The notes under the pieces are model-generated. The model was not told the DNA's origin. It saw only the letters and a program-made list of their open reading frames with translations, and did no database searches. 64,000 nt of DNA from positions 62,001-126,000 of the forward strand of contig JABSRN010000041.1 of the NCBI GenBank assembly GCA_013214025.1. The letters are read 5' to 3'. Both the position numbers and the translations under genes were made by a program. Source of the stretch: Polyangiaceae bacterium (GTDB lineage Bacteria; Myxococcota_A; Polyangia; Polyangiales; Polyangiaceae). Shown here piece after piece: positions 1 to 9,190 of the stretch. Numbering within the stretch: position 1 is the first letter of the stretch; every line of letters begins with the position of its first letter.

Positions 1-873
1 TGCGCCATCCAGTGTCAGCATCAGATAGAGCGCCTGACCCGACTCTTTGACCCGGAAGCCACCGATGATGTCCTGCTGACCCACCTGGATTTCGGTGCGG
101 TCGTTTTCCAGTACGAGTTTGTCGCTACTGCGGATTTGGAAGGGACGAAATGGTAGCCGCCCCTTCGCGATGATGCCCATCCCGAAGTCCATCTCTCCTT
201 CGGAATTTTTGCGGATGACAGTGAACCCGCGCTGGAGCTGTCCGGTGAGAAGATCGTGACCGATTTGGTCTGAGCTGACTCCAGTTACAGCCATGCCCGC
301 CTGGGCCAACTTCGATTCGACCATCAGTGTGTGAAACGACGCTGCGTTGACGTTCCGCGGTCGGAAGTAGATGTACATCGCATCACCCTGGAGGTGAAAA
401 TCGGCTGCATATTCAACCAGCCCGCTGGCTTCAAACCCGATCCGGCCGCTGAGATTTGTCCAGGCGTGCCCGTTGCCGCTGAAACGCACGATGAAGGACT
501 GCTGATCGCCGCCCTCGATTATTTGAGACTGACATGATTGGGTAAAAAACCTACCCATGACCGGATCGTTGTCCCGCATTTTCAGTGGCGCGCCGCGTCG
601 TCCCATTTCTGTGCAGAACTGTTCGAGGCCGAACTTCAAAATATCAAAACGCAGGCTCTTATTCTTGGGGTCGTTAATGACGCCTTCGCCGAGCAGACCG
701 ATGGCCCGTAACCCGACGGAATCGCGACTGGGGCATCCGGTCAACAGTAGGCCCATGGCGAGGAATAGACCGCCGAGTCGGACGGAGAGGAGCGTGCGGG
801 GCGCGAAGCTATGCTGGGCGAGACGGTGTCGTCCTACACGGCGATTCAAGATTGTTGGATGAGCCATGGCCAT
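1..873 (-). CDS. Lipoprotein of unknown function, cut by left edge
   Basis: An open frame runs without a stop from an ATG at 873 to the left edge, so the C-terminus is missing; at least 291 residues are present. The N-terminus is basic (HPTILNRRVGRHRLAQ), followed by a hydrophobic stretch and a lipobox LLTGC near residue 43, which predicts export and lipid anchoring. The mature part begins PSRDSVGLRAIGLLGEGVIN and is soluble, without a domain I recognise; phrases such as IQVGQQDIIGGFRVKES suggest beta structure. In-frame ATGs also lie at 867 and 885; I chose 873 because a GGAG sits about 8 bases upstream. It is divergent from gpsA. Function is unknown; it could be part of an envelope lipoprotein family restricted to this lineage. 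Confidence 0.8.
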   Translation of the reverse strand, partial: MAMAHPTILNRRVGRHRLAQHSFAPRTLLSVRLGGLFLAMGLLLTGCPSRDSVGLRAIGLLGEGVINDPKNKSLRFDILKFGLEQFCTEMGRRGAPLKMRDNDPVMGRFFTQSCQSQIIEGGDQQSFIVRFSGNGHAWTNLSGRIGFEASGLVEYAADFHLQGDAMYIYFRPRNVNAASFHTLMVESKLAQAGMAVTGVSSDQIGHDLLTGQLQRGFTVIRKNSEGEMDFGMGIIAKGRLPFRPFQIRSSDKLVLENDRTEIQVGQQDIIGGFRVKESGQALYLMLTLDGA

Positions 874-990
874 GGCTCCAAGCATAGCGAATCCAGAGCG
901 AAGGCCTAGTGCTTCCTTGGTGGCTTTTGGGAGCCGCACCGGGAGCAGAAAAGGCCCGCTGGGCGGCGAGGCTATGGCAAGCTAGCGCAG

Positions 991-2001
991 GTGGCGGGAA
1001 CTCGGCGTGCGGCGGTAGTTGGAGCGGGGGCGTGGGGAACGGCGCTGGCCAAGGTGCTGGCGTCTGATGACCGCCCGGTTTCTCTTTGGACGCGGTCTGA
1101 GCAGGCCGCCTCTTGGATGAGCCAGAGCCGGGAAAGCAACAAACTCCCCGGGGTGCGTCTCCCCGAGTGCGTGGAGGTCACGCATGATATTGCGGCGGCC
1201 GTTGAGGACGCCGAGCTAGTCCTTTGGGCTGTGCCTTCGCAGACTTTGCGGGCGACCGTAGAAAGTGCCCGACCCTATTTGGCTGCCGACGCTGCGATGG
1301 TGAGCGCAACGAAGGGCATCGAAAACGATAGCTTGATGCTGATGACGGATGTCATTGCCGATGTGTTGGAGGGCAGCGCCCGGGATCGCTGTGTGGCATT
1401 GTCCGGACCGAGTTTTGCTTCCGAGGTAGCGCGAGGCACGCCCACTTACGTCGTGGCGGCATCGAGCTGTGCCAGCATGAGTGAGACCATGCAGGATCGC
1501 TTCACCACCGATCGATTCCGAGTTTACGCCGGCGAGGATGCCGTGGGAGTACAGATCGGGGGAGCTCTGAAGAACGTCATCGCGATCGCGGTCGGAGCAT
1601 CGGACGGTCTGCGATTTGGCGCCAATACCCGAGCCGCGCTGATCACACGCGGCTTGGCGGAGGTCGCGCGCATGGCCCACGCCTTGGGCGGTGACCCGCT
1701 CACCTTGGCGGGACTCGCCGGCATGGGAGACATGGTGCTCACTTGTACCGGGGAATTGTCGCGCAATCGCACCGTGGGCTACGAGCTCGGCCGCGGCAAG
1801 GACTTGCAGATGGCACTCGACGAGATCGGACACGTCGCTGAGGGCGTGCGGACGGCGAAAAGTGCCTTCGACCTCGGAAGGAAATACGGGGTGGATCTGC
1901 CCATCTGCAACGCGGTCTATGGCGTGCTGTACGAGGATGCATCTCCACACGAAGCGGTGAGCGAACTGCTCGGCCGACGCTTGCGCAAGGAGTGGGGCTG
2001 A
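991..2001 (+). CDS. gpsA: Glycerol-3-phosphate dehydrogenase [NAD(P)+]
   Basis: Reduces dihydroxyacetone phosphate to sn-glycerol 3-phosphate for phospholipid synthesis in the cytoplasm. The 336-residue length is normal for the family. A Rossmann GAGAWG motif is at residues 11-16, followed by SATKGIE near 108, LSGPSFASEVARG near 137, the catalytic-lysine segment GGALKNVIAIAVG near 190, and GLAGMGDMVLTCTG in the C-terminal helical domain. Translation starts at a GTG (991); the only ATG just upstream, at 973, meets a stop after three codons. The stop overlaps the ATG of the next gene (TGATG), so the two are probably translationally coupled. Identification is secure from motifs. Confidence 0.96.
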   Translation: MAGTRRAAVVGAGAWGTALAKVLASDDRPVSLWTRSEQAASWMSQSRESNKLPGVRLPECVEVTHDIAAAVEDAELVLWAVPSQTLRATVESARPYLAADAAMVSATKGIENDSLMLMTDVIADVLEGSARDRCVALSGPSFASEVARGTPTYVVAASSCASMSETMQDRFTTDRFRVYAGEDAVGVQIGGALKNVIAIAVGASDGLRFGANTRAALITRGLAEVARMAHALGGDPLTLAGLAGMGDMVLTCTGELSRNRTVGYELGRGKDLQMALDEIGHVAEGVRTAKSAFDLGRKYGVDLPICNAVYGVLYEDASPHEAVSELLGRRLRKEWG

Positions 2002-3197
2002 TGATGGGCGCGGGCAGTCGACTCGCCACGGTGACGGCGTCCCTCTTGTCGCTGGCCGCGTTTTGTCAAAGCGCGCGTGCTCAAGCTCAGCCGTCCTATC
2101 CTCCGCCCCAAGGATCGCATCCCGGCACAACGTCCCCCGGGGGGCAGTACGCGCCTGCTCCCTATGCGCCGCCAGGGGCCGGTCAGTCCCCTCCGGCTGG
2201 TACGCCTCCGGCGCAGTATCCGCCCGCTGAACCGGCTCAGCATCGCCAGTCGCCCCAGGGCTCGGGTCAGGGGACATGGAACGTGCCGCAATATGCGCCA
2301 CGCGTGGATTCTCAGCGCTACGCCGGAGACTTAGAACTGGGGAGTCTGTATGGCATGAGTGCGGCCTACGGCGTAGCGCTTGGCGTTTGGTTCGATGTGG
2401 AGTTGGACCTGAGCGATCCGGGCCTGGCGTTGATCGCACCGGCCGTGTTGGGAGTTGGCGCGCCGGTGGGCGTGTACTTCTGGAATGAGAGTTCACGACT
2501 GAAGCGCGGTGTGCCCGCTGCGGTAGCAGCGGGCCTGACACTGGGCGCTGGCGAAGGCCTCGCGATCGCCGGTTATCAATACGTCACCAACGACGAAGAC
2601 TCGTCGATCGGATTCCGAGGGCTCAGTCGAATCGTTGTGATGAGCAGTACCTTGGGGGGGGCCGCGGGATTTGTCGCGGGCAGCCTCCAAGAACCGTCGC
2701 CGTATCTGAGTGCGCTGGTCTCGAGTGGTGCGATCTGGGGGGCGGCCATTGGATCGGCCATCGGTTACGGCCGCTCAGAGGAAGGAGTGGGCTACGGCCG
2801 CTCGAACGATACCGGGGCGCTGGGTGGCCTGATAGGTTACAATGTCGGAATCGCTGGCGCCGCGGCCATGGCGACAGCCTTCGTCCCGACCGAAGACCAA
2901 TTGATTTGGATGTGGTCTGGAGCCGGCATCGGCGCGGCCGTGTCTCTGCCGGTGTTCTTGTTCTACGCCGGAGACGACACTCCACCGGCCAAACGTGGTT
3001 TTGTGTTTACCGGCGTGGCGATGAGCCTCGGAATCGTCGCGGGCGGGGTATTCGCGCCCCGACGCGGGTCGGGAGCCGCGAGTTCTGAAGCAAATCGACT
3101 TTCCGACAGCCCTTTTGGGGTCCGGCTTTCTCATTTTGGCCTGGCGCCGGTGGGCCCCCGGGGGCTCGGTTTCGGAGTTTCGGGGACCCTGAACTAG
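2001..3197 (+). CDS. Exported Pro/Gln-rich protein with a glycine-rich membrane domain
   Basis: 398 residues starting at the ATG that overlaps the gpsA stop; AAGGAG at 1987-1992 gives an 8-base spacing. A signal peptide (ATVTASLLSLAAFCQSARAQA) is followed by a low-complexity Pro/Gln/Tyr-rich segment (about 30-110) and then a Gly/Ala-rich region with several hydrophobic stretches, including two similar GYGRSEEGVGYGRSND-type turns near residue 255. The alternation of small residues resembles glycine-zipper or beta-barrel membrane proteins, but I cannot assign a family. An upstream GTG at 1992 would only add three residues. It is probably an envelope protein; the link to gpsA may be only transcriptional. 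Confidence 0.85.
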   Translation: MMGAGSRLATVTASLLSLAAFCQSARAQAQPSYPPPQGSHPGTTSPGGQYAPAPYAPPGAGQSPPAGTPPAQYPPAEPAQHRQSPQGSGQGTWNVPQYAPRVDSQRYAGDLELGSLYGMSAAYGVALGVWFDVELDLSDPGLALIAPAVLGVGAPVGVYFWNESSRLKRGVPAAVAAGLTLGAGEGLAIAGYQYVTNDEDSSIGFRGLSRIVVMSSTLGGAAGFVAGSLQEPSPYLSALVSSGAIWGAAIGSAIGYGRSEEGVGYGRSNDTGALGGLIGYNVGIAGAAAMATAFVPTEDQLIWMWSGAGIGAAVSLPVFLFYAGDDTPPAKRGFVFTGVAMSLGIVAGGVFAPRRGSGAASSEANRLSDSPFGVRLSHFGLAPVGPRGLGFGVSGTLN

Positions 3198-3249
3198 TTC
3201 CCGCAGGCGTCGGCCCCAGCTAAGGGGGCATCTGCTAGGCTGCGCGCCT

Positions 3250-5082
3250 ATGGCATTGCTTCGATATTTTCCGGCTGGCGATGGGCAGCCGAAAATCTAT
3301 GCGCTTCATAAGGCGTTGATCACCATCGGGCGCGCTCCAGGCAATGACGTATGTCTCCCTGACGCGAGCGTAGCCGATCAGCATGCGCAAATTGTCTACA
3401 ACGGTCGGGACTTTCAACTCGAAGAACTGGACCGGGGTGCACCCATTCTCATTAACGAGAAGAAGAAACGCCGAGTTCGTTTAGTCGACGGGGATCGGAT
3501 TCGATTGGGCGATGTCCAACTCGGATTCTCGATGTTCAGCGAGCTTCAAACGAGCGCTAGCGACTCTACCGGCTCGCGAGCGGCGAGCGAGATCGCCGGG
3601 CTGCGGAAGCTCTTTCAGTTCAGCGAACGGCTCATGACCAGCCGGTCTGTCGACGAATTGCTCGAAGCTTTACTTGACGGAGTGATCGAAATTACTGGCG
3701 CGGCGCGCGGTGCGGTGCTGTTGGTCGACCCGGCCGACGATGAACGAGACACACCCAGGGTGCGGGCTGCGCGAGACGTGCGGCGTGACGCCATTGAGGA
3801 CGAAGCCGGCGGCATCAGCGATAGCATTGTTCGTCATGTGGTCGAATCCAAGAAGCCGATCATTGTCAGCGACGCGCTGACGGACACTACTTTCGCTAGC
3901 AGCGACAGCGTAGTCGCACTGAAGCTCTCCAGCGTGATGTGCGCACCCTTGCTCAGTCAGGGAGAGGTGATCGGCGCGCTCTATGTCGGTAATGATGCCA
4001 TCAAGCATTTGTTCACCCGGCAGCAGCTCGACATATTGATCATCTTTGCCAGTCAAGCGTCAATGATCCTGCAGAACGCCATGTTGCTGACTGCCCTGCG
4101 CGCGGACAAAGAGAAGTTGTCCGCGGAGCTGTCGGAAACCCGCTTCGGTGAAGTGATCGGTGCCTGCCCGTCCATGGTGGAGGTCTTCCGAAAGCTTCAA
4201 AAAGTCGCGGGCACGGACATCGGCGTGTTGATTCAGGGGGAGACCGGCACGGGCAAGGAGTTGATCGCCCACGAAGTGCATCGACGCAGCAATCGTGCGG
4301 ATGGGCCCTTCGTGATCGTGAACTGCGGGGCTATTCCGGAAAACCTGATCGAGAGTGAACTCTTTGGTCATGTGAAGGGGGCTTTCACTGGCGCTGTTGC
4401 CAGTCGACAGGGTAAGTTCCAGGCGGCGAACGGCGGCACGTTATTCTTGGACGAGGTCGGTGAGCTGACCGCGGCCCTCCAGGTCAAGCTGCTGCGGGCG
4501 TTGCAAGAGCACGTGGTGTATCGCGTCGGCGACAGCCGACCAGAAAAGTGTGACATTCGTGTCTTGGCGGCGACCAACCGCAACCTTGAGGAAATGATCA
4601 AGACCGGGGATTTTCGGGAGGATCTCTTCTATCGCCTCAACATCGTCACCCTCTGGCTGCCTCCCTTGCGTGAGCGAGGGGAAGACATTTTTATCATCGC
4701 GAAAGTGCTGCTGAGCAAGTTTGCAGATGAATACTCGAGTGACGTGCGGGGCTTCTCTCCAGCCGCGCTGACGGCCATCCGCAAATACGACTGGCCTGGC
4801 AATATTCGTCAGCTGCAAAATCGGATCAAAAAAGCACTAGTTCTGTGCGACGAGACGATCCTCACCCCTGAAGATCTGGATCTAGGCCCGGAGCAGCAGA
4901 CGGGTATTTTGCCCCTTGAGAAAGCCAAGGAAGATTTTCAGCGCAAGTATGTGTTGGAAGCGTTGGCACGCAACAACGGCAATCGCACACAGACCGCCAG
5001 AGATCTTGGCGTCGACCCGCGAACGATTTTTCGATATCTCGAAAAGGAGCCCGGAGCGGTACCGCCCGGCGGCCAAAGCTAG
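3250..5082 (+). CDS. FHA-GAF-sigma54-interacting transcriptional activator
   Basis: 610-residue enhancer-binding protein of the NtrC class, expected to activate sigma54-RNA polymerase. Domain order: FHA domain about 22-92 (TIGRAPGNDVCLPDASVADQHA), which in this family binds phosphothreonine; GAF domain about 120-280; AAA+ domain with Walker A GETGTGKE near 330, the sigma54-contacting GAFTGA loop at 377-382 and Walker B GGTLFLDEVGEL near 399; and a Fis-type helix-turn-helix at the end (NNGNRTQTARDLGVDPRTIF). The FHA-GAF-AAA+-HTH layout is common in myxobacteria, where it links Ser/Thr kinases to gene control. No partner kinase is adjacent and its target promoters cannot be read from the window. 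Confidence 0.95.
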   Translation: MALLRYFPAGDGQPKIYALHKALITIGRAPGNDVCLPDASVADQHAQIVYNGRDFQLEELDRGAPILINEKKKRRVRLVDGDRIRLGDVQLGFSMFSELQTSASDSTGSRAASEIAGLRKLFQFSERLMTSRSVDELLEALLDGVIEITGAARGAVLLVDPADDERDTPRVRAARDVRRDAIEDEAGGISDSIVRHVVESKKPIIVSDALTDTTFASSDSVVALKLSSVMCAPLLSQGEVIGALYVGNDAIKHLFTRQQLDILIIFASQASMILQNAMLLTALRADKEKLSAELSETRFGEVIGACPSMVEVFRKLQKVAGTDIGVLIQGETGTGKELIAHEVHRRSNRADGPFVIVNCGAIPENLIESELFGHVKGAFTGAVASRQGKFQAANGGTLFLDEVGELTAALQVKLLRALQEHVVYRVGDSRPEKCDIRVLAATNRNLEEMIKTGDFREDLFYRLNIVTLWLPPLRERGEDIFIIAKVLLSKFADEYSSDVRGFSPAALTAIRKYDWPGNIRQLQNRIKKALVLCDETILTPEDLDLGPEQQTGILPLEKAKEDFQRKYVLEALARNNGNRTQTARDLGVDPRTIFRYLEKEPGAVPPGGQS

Positions 5083-5099
5083 CCGGTAGCGGGCGCCGC

Positions 5100-5732
5100 T
5101 CAGACGCTGACAGCGCCTTGCGAATTTGGCTGGCGCCGATCTTCACGTTCACGCAACAAGGTGCCTCCCAGAACGTGCGGATCGAGATCCACATGCACGA
5201 CCTGGGCCTCTCGGTTCCAAGCAGGCTCTCGTCCGTAGCCCATTCGGAAATCGAGTTGTGAGCCCACCAGAAAACACGGTTTCTTCGCGTCCTTAAGTCG
5301 CTTGATGGCGCGGTCGAGAGCGAGGCCGTCCGCTGAGGGGCGGGGCGTCGTCAGTGGCGCCATTGGAGGAAGGCCTCACCGTGTCCATGTCCTGAAGAGA
5401 GCCCCTATCGCTGAGCACGGTCGGTCCCGCTCCGTCGCTGCACACCAGTGGGACCCCGCTCGCAACGTGTTGGCCAGAGCGGTGACAACGCTCGTGGCAC
5501 CGGGGCCGGCTGTGACGAGTGCCACCCCCGGGCGCCCGGTGATTCGTGCATAAACATCTGCCGCGTGCCCAGCAGTCTGCGCGTGACGGACGTCGATAAC
5601 ACGAATGTTTTCGTCCACGCAGCCGTCGTAGATGGCCTGGATGTGCCCTCCGCAGAGGGTGAATCCGTGGGTAATGGAATGTCGGCGGAGAGCTTGCGCT
5701 ACCAATCGGCCGCCATGAAACGACTCCATCAT
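5100..5732 (-). pseudogene. Decayed thiamine-diphosphate enzyme (acetolactate synthase-like)
   Basis: Three minus-strand frames must be joined to read one protein. 5732 to about 5470 gives ITHGFTLCGGHIQAIYDGC, DVRHAQTAGHAADVYARI and GVALVTAGPGATSVVTALAN, the N-terminal TPP-binding region. The next part (GVPLVCSDGAGPTVLSDRG, then SLQDMDTV) is in a second frame, and the central-domain end (DAKKPCFLVGSQLDFRMGYG, then VVHVDLDP) in a third (5363-5100). That implies at least two frameshifts, a large internal deletion and loss of the C-terminal half. The conserved catalytic Glu of RHEQ is Ala (RHAQ). The intact gene probably resembled large-subunit acetolactate synthase or a relative; it is not functional. 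Confidence 0.85.
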
Positions 5733-5777
5733 TTAGAATACGACCCAAACGGCACACCGCGCTAGGGCAGCGGCCTG

Positions 5778-5809
5778 GGTTTTGCGCGGCCAAGGTTTTG
5801 CGCGGCCAA
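5778..5809. repeat. Tandem duplication of a 16-base unit
   Basis: Two perfect copies of GGTTTTGCGCGGCCAA lie end to end at 5778-5793 and 5794-5809, in the short gap between the TPP pseudogene and the end of the phosphatase-fold gene. It looks like a recent slippage product in non-coding DNA. Confidence 0.8.
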
Positions 5810-5823
5810 GGGTTGGGGCTATC

Positions 5824-7902
5824 TCAGTGCACGCTGTCGATAAGCCACGCACTGGCGGGCACCAGTACTTCGTCGGGGCTGGCGCCTCCCTGTCGGATGG
5901 CACTGGTACTATCGGCGCTTTCGTCCATCTCGAAGCCATGATCTCCGAAGATCATGACTAGCGTGCGCGGGGGCAGGGTCTCCACATGGCATCGGATCGA
6001 CTCGGCGATCTCCGCCGCCAAGCTCTTGACGCGTGGGCCCCAGGCGCCGCCAGGATTGCGCAGCGTGGTTTCGACGAGGTCGAGCTTGAAGACCTCCCGA
6101 GTCCCGGTGCGCAGGCGGCGGAAGCGTCCGGCATGTTTGGCATGGCTGAGCAGAGCGTCTTCGTCTACTTCACCGGTGTAGTCTCGGAGTCCCATGGGGC
6201 CGCGGCCGAGCAGCTCTACCTGGGTCGCGGTTCGACTCGGGAGTGCTGACCAGAGCAGGGTGCGTTCGGCGCAGGCTGCCTTAGCGCCGAGTGTGTCTCG
6301 AAGAGCGGTGTGCAGGGCGTTGCCAAGATCGTAGCGCATGCCGTCGATCATCAGCAGCTGTACCCCCCGGGCATCATGAAGACGTCCAATGCGCATGGCG
6401 ATGTCGGGTGCGTCGAGCACCATGGTGGGGCGTTTGCTACGCATGCGAAGAGCATCGAAGCCATCGGAGTAGCTGCGTTTGAAACTCTGGCGCCAGTCCT
6501 CGAGAACTTCCAGGGCGCGGGGGCTGGCGGCTCCGCGGCGCACGGCCTCGCACAGTGGAATATAGGCCGTAACGAACAGGCGCTCGATGACACTCAGCGG
6601 TTTGGGACCGTTGGCAGATTCGAGTTCGCGCGTCCAGCTCTCGGCTTGACGGCGGAGTGGCTCGAGCTCGTCGCTGTCGTCGCTGTTGATGGAGAACGTT
6701 GGCTGCGAGCTCTCGAGGAGGTCGCTTTCGGGATCTTCCGGCGTCGGCGAGGCTTCCATCGGGACAGAATCCATCGCCGACAATTCTCGCGGATCGCTCA
6801 CGACGGGTTCTTCGGTCGATTGTTCCGGGTCAGATTCCGGCAAGGGTCCTTCGATTTCTGCGTTGCACAGCGCGTCCAGCACTGACTGGAAGCTCGGTGA
6901 GGGAGTCCATTCACCGGGCGCGTCGGTCGCGCTTTCGGTGGGAGCGAGGCCACGGCTCGGCTCGGCTGACGGGGTGTCCGCCTCAAGGGTGGCGGTGTCC
7001 CGGACGTCTGCATCGACGGCAAGCTCGGTGCCTGCGTCGGCTCCGGTATCGTCATTGGCAAGCTCGGTGCCTGCGTCGGCTCCGGTATCGTCGACAAGTT
7101 CGGAAGTCGTGTCCACGTGTGCTGCCAAGAGCGATAGAGGCTTCTCGGTGTCGGTATCCTGAAGCGCTGGCGGCGGAGTGGACTCGGCGGCTTCTCGCAG
7201 CGGGCTGGGCTCGTAATCGCTCTCGAATAGCTCGGCCATCACTCGGTCCGTCTGGCGAAGAACCCGCTCGGGTTCGTCGGACTGGGTATTCGTCGCGGCT
7301 TGGGCCTTGGGAAATTCCAGCTGTAACTGTCGCGTGTTCTTCTTCTTGGGAGGAGTCGATAGCTCGACGTCCGGGAACGGAGTCTGCGCATCAACCGGAG
7401 CGGCGATGGCTTCGAAGCCACTCTCTGCGATCCCGAAAGAAGCAAAGAAGCTGTCTGTGGGGTCGAGCCGAAGCATCAAGCCCTCTGGTGGCGAAAGAGT
7501 GCTTGCCATGTCGAAGAGCCAGCGAATGGAGACGCGGTCACGCGGATCGAGGCGACCGGAGAAGTCTACGATGGGGTCTAGAGATGAGAACGAGATGGCC
7601 ACGCCAGTCGCACCTCGAAGCCGAGCTCGGTATAGTTGGTCCCGCAACAAGTCGACGCCACCCTGGGCCGCGTAACGTGTGGGGGCAGGCGAGCCGCGGA
7701 GCAGCAGAGCTTGTTCGATGCCATCTTCAATGAACAGACTGAGGCACCCGCTCACGGCTGGGCTCGGAATTTCCAGGTCGACGATGAGCAGTCCGCGCTC
7801 TCGGGCGACGGAGAAGAAGTGCATCTTGCTATGGCTAGAACTCAGCTCGTCCTGGGGGCTGAGGTCTCCGGGAACTTGCTCGCTGGCGATCACGTGTGGC
7901 AT
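5824..7902 (-). CDS. Large alkaline-phosphatase-fold (PglZ-like) protein with acidic linker
   Basis: 692 residues from the ATG at 7902. An N-terminal domain (about 25-190) is followed by a long disordered Ser/Glu/Asp/Pro linker (about 190-450) and a C-terminal alkaline-phosphatase-superfamily domain: metal-site strand VQLLMIDGMRYDLGN near 505, candidate nucleophile region LPSRTATQVELLGRG near 548, and MIFGDHGFEMD near 649. That is the spacing of an arylsulfatase/PglZ-type metal site, so a phosphohydrolase or sulfohydrolase role is plausible, but the substrate is unknown. No signal peptide is seen, so it is probably cytoplasmic. The open frame extends to a GTG at 8163, but that part has non-coding-like codons; another ATG is at 7824, and none has a clear ribosome site. 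The linker contains a recent 36-base duplication. Confidence 0.8.
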   Translation of the reverse strand: MPHVIASEQVPGDLSPQDELSSSHSKMHFFSVARERGLLIVDLEIPSPAVSGCLSLFIEDGIEQALLLRGSPAPTRYAAQGGVDLLRDQLYRARLRGATGVAISFSSLDPIVDFSGRLDPRDRVSIRWLFDMASTLSPPEGLMLRLDPTDSFFASFGIAESGFEAIAAPVDAQTPFPDVELSTPPKKKNTRQLQLEFPKAQAATNTQSDEPERVLRQTDRVMAELFESDYEPSPLREAAESTPPPALQDTDTEKPLSLLAAHVDTTSELVDDTGADAGTELANDDTGADAGTELAVDADVRDTATLEADTPSAEPSRGLAPTESATDAPGEWTPSPSFQSVLDALCNAEIEGPLPESDPEQSTEEPVVSDPRELSAMDSVPMEASPTPEDPESDLLESSQPTFSINSDDSDELEPLRRQAESWTRELESANGPKPLSVIERLFVTAYIPLCEAVRRGAASPRALEVLEDWRQSFKRSYSDGFDALRMRSKRPTMVLDAPDIAMRIGRLHDARGVQLLMIDGMRYDLGNALHTALRDTLGAKAACAERTLLWSALPSRTATQVELLGRGPMGLRDYTGEVDEDALLSHAKHAGRFRRLRTGTREVFKLDLVETTLRNPGGAWGPRVKSLAAEIAESIRCHVETLPPRTLVMIFGDHGFEMDESADSTSAIRQGGASPDEVLVPASAWLIDSVH
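7018..7092. repeat. Two perfect 36-base direct repeats inside a coding linker
   Basis: Copies at 7018-7053 and 7057-7092, separated by three bases, so the period is 39 bases and the reading frame is kept. Each encodes one DDTGADAGTELA-type segment of the acidic linker of the phosphatase-fold protein. The exact identity suggests a recent duplication and a length-tolerant linker. Confidence 0.9.
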
Positions 7903-9190
7903 GGGCTGAAAATCGCTTATCCCGCGGTCCTGGCCCAGTTTTCGACGGCTCTGCGAACCGCGAAGCGGCAGATGCGCAGGACGAGCCGGGGAAGACCAAA
8001 GATTGCCGTTTTCTTGCCCGGCGGATGGCCGCCGCCGCCAAAGTTCCAGGCCGATTGGCGGCGCTATCGCTGCAGCTTCTGCAGAATCGACGGATGGATG
8101 GGCGAATTCAAAAAAAGATGGGCGTTGTCTAGCCCATCGAGGGTTAGTGGTTTTGGCGCCCACAACGTTGCCGACTAGGTGCGCAATTTGTTGGCATGCG
8201 GGGATTGGCCCCCATCACAGCGGCGATTGGGTCTTCGTCGACCCCGACGCTGGTGATCGCGGAAGAGCGGACACAGCGAAACGTGTAGGTTCGCCTCGAC
8301 CTTCGCGGAATGATACCGCATCCGTCAGACGCGGTACCAGCGGCAGGGATTTCTCGGTGCGGTGCGTCAAGGGCGGGGGTAGCTACAACGCGAAAGTTCC
8401 GAGTCAATCTTGACTGCAAAAATTGGCCGTGCATCGTTTTGGTGTCGACGCGATGCTGTACTGCGCATTGCGTCGAAGGTGGGCTCCAGTCGAATTCGTT
8501 CCCGCGCCCGACGATATTTCTCGCGCCGGTCCGTTGACGCCGCGTCGTCTCGGAAATACCTTATTACTGAGCTCGTGGTGGCGAGTGATGCCGTTAGATG
8601 AACTCCTTATGAACGAACCAGGGAGACGAATTTCGAAGTGGAGCGCTAGGCCCGGATACAGTTCACCGGGAAGCCAGAAGCGGCGAAGAGTCACCCACCT
8701 AGCGTTAGCTAGGGGTTCATGATCAACAGCATCTCGACACCACAATAAGAGCCCAAAAAACAGAACGGGTCGACCTAGGTCGGCCCGTTCGTCTTTTGTG
8801 GGCCTTCAACCCAGCGCTGCATGCGGCCCTGGTTACGCCGCGCCTGGCCCGCACGGGTGACAGCGCCAAGGGCAGATGTTGACTGCAGGGGCGCGCCTAT
8901 TTAAGTGCCCCTCCGTTGAGTTCTTGCGGTGATCCTTGGACGACAAGGAGAGACGCTCGGCAACTCGCCCGAGCTAGCCCTGGGGGGCTGGCCGGATTCG
9001 AGGCGGTAGGCGCCTGATCAATTGGTTGAGCGCTTCGCCGAATGCGAGCGGCTCGGGCACGCCTTCGGGGTGGAAACAGGCTGAGCTCGGCGTTCAGTCT
9101 CTGAAGTCGAGTCCTGATGGAAAGTTGCCCTAACCCCCTAAAACTCATGACTTTCACTCGGCCGGGCAGTGCATTAGCCTGTGTGTTGTG
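7903..9190. other. 1.3 kb region with no recognised gene
   Basis: No frame here has convincing coding character. The first part, up to 8163, is an Arg-rich upstream extension of the phosphatase-fold frame. Several short hairpins occur: 8213-8256 (arms ATCAC/GTGAT enclosing GGGTC-GACCC), 8314-8336 (TACCGCAT / ACGCGGTA with a 7-base loop) and 8402-8415 (AGTCA/TGACT). A strong two-way terminator is at 8751-8797 although no gene ends at it. I could not match the region to tmRNA, RNase P RNA, SRP RNA or a tRNA. From 8800 to 9190 I see nothing beyond the leader of the next gene. Confidence 0.5.
8751..8797. terminator. Bidirectional rho-independent terminator
   Basis: Arms GAACGGGTCGACC (8763-8775) and GGTCGGCCCGTTC (8778-8790) pair with one G-T wobble and a 2-base loop. 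The hairpin is followed by GTCTTTT on the plus strand and preceded by AAAAAA (a T tract on the minus strand), so it should stop transcription from both sides. The outer GCCC/GGGC bases extend the symmetry. No recognised gene ends at it on either strand. Confidence 0.8.

Noticed and set aside
1216-2541. A long minus-strand open frame opposite gpsA and its neighbour.
   Set aside because: It is a shadow of the GC-rich coding frames; no domain or ribosome site is seen.
7903-8163. Upstream extension of the phosphatase-fold gene to a GTG at 8163.
   Set aside because: The codons and residues are unlike the rest of the protein and no ribosome site is present.
8461-8640. GTTAGAT on the plus strand and its partner ATCTAAC looked like an integron attC core site.
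   Set aside because: No matching RYYYAAC/GTTRRRY pair was found at the right spacing, and there is no integrase or cassette gene nearby.
8404-8745. A minus-strand open frame of 113 codons.
   Set aside because: Composition is Arg-rich, no domain is visible, and the region contains hairpins and a terminator.
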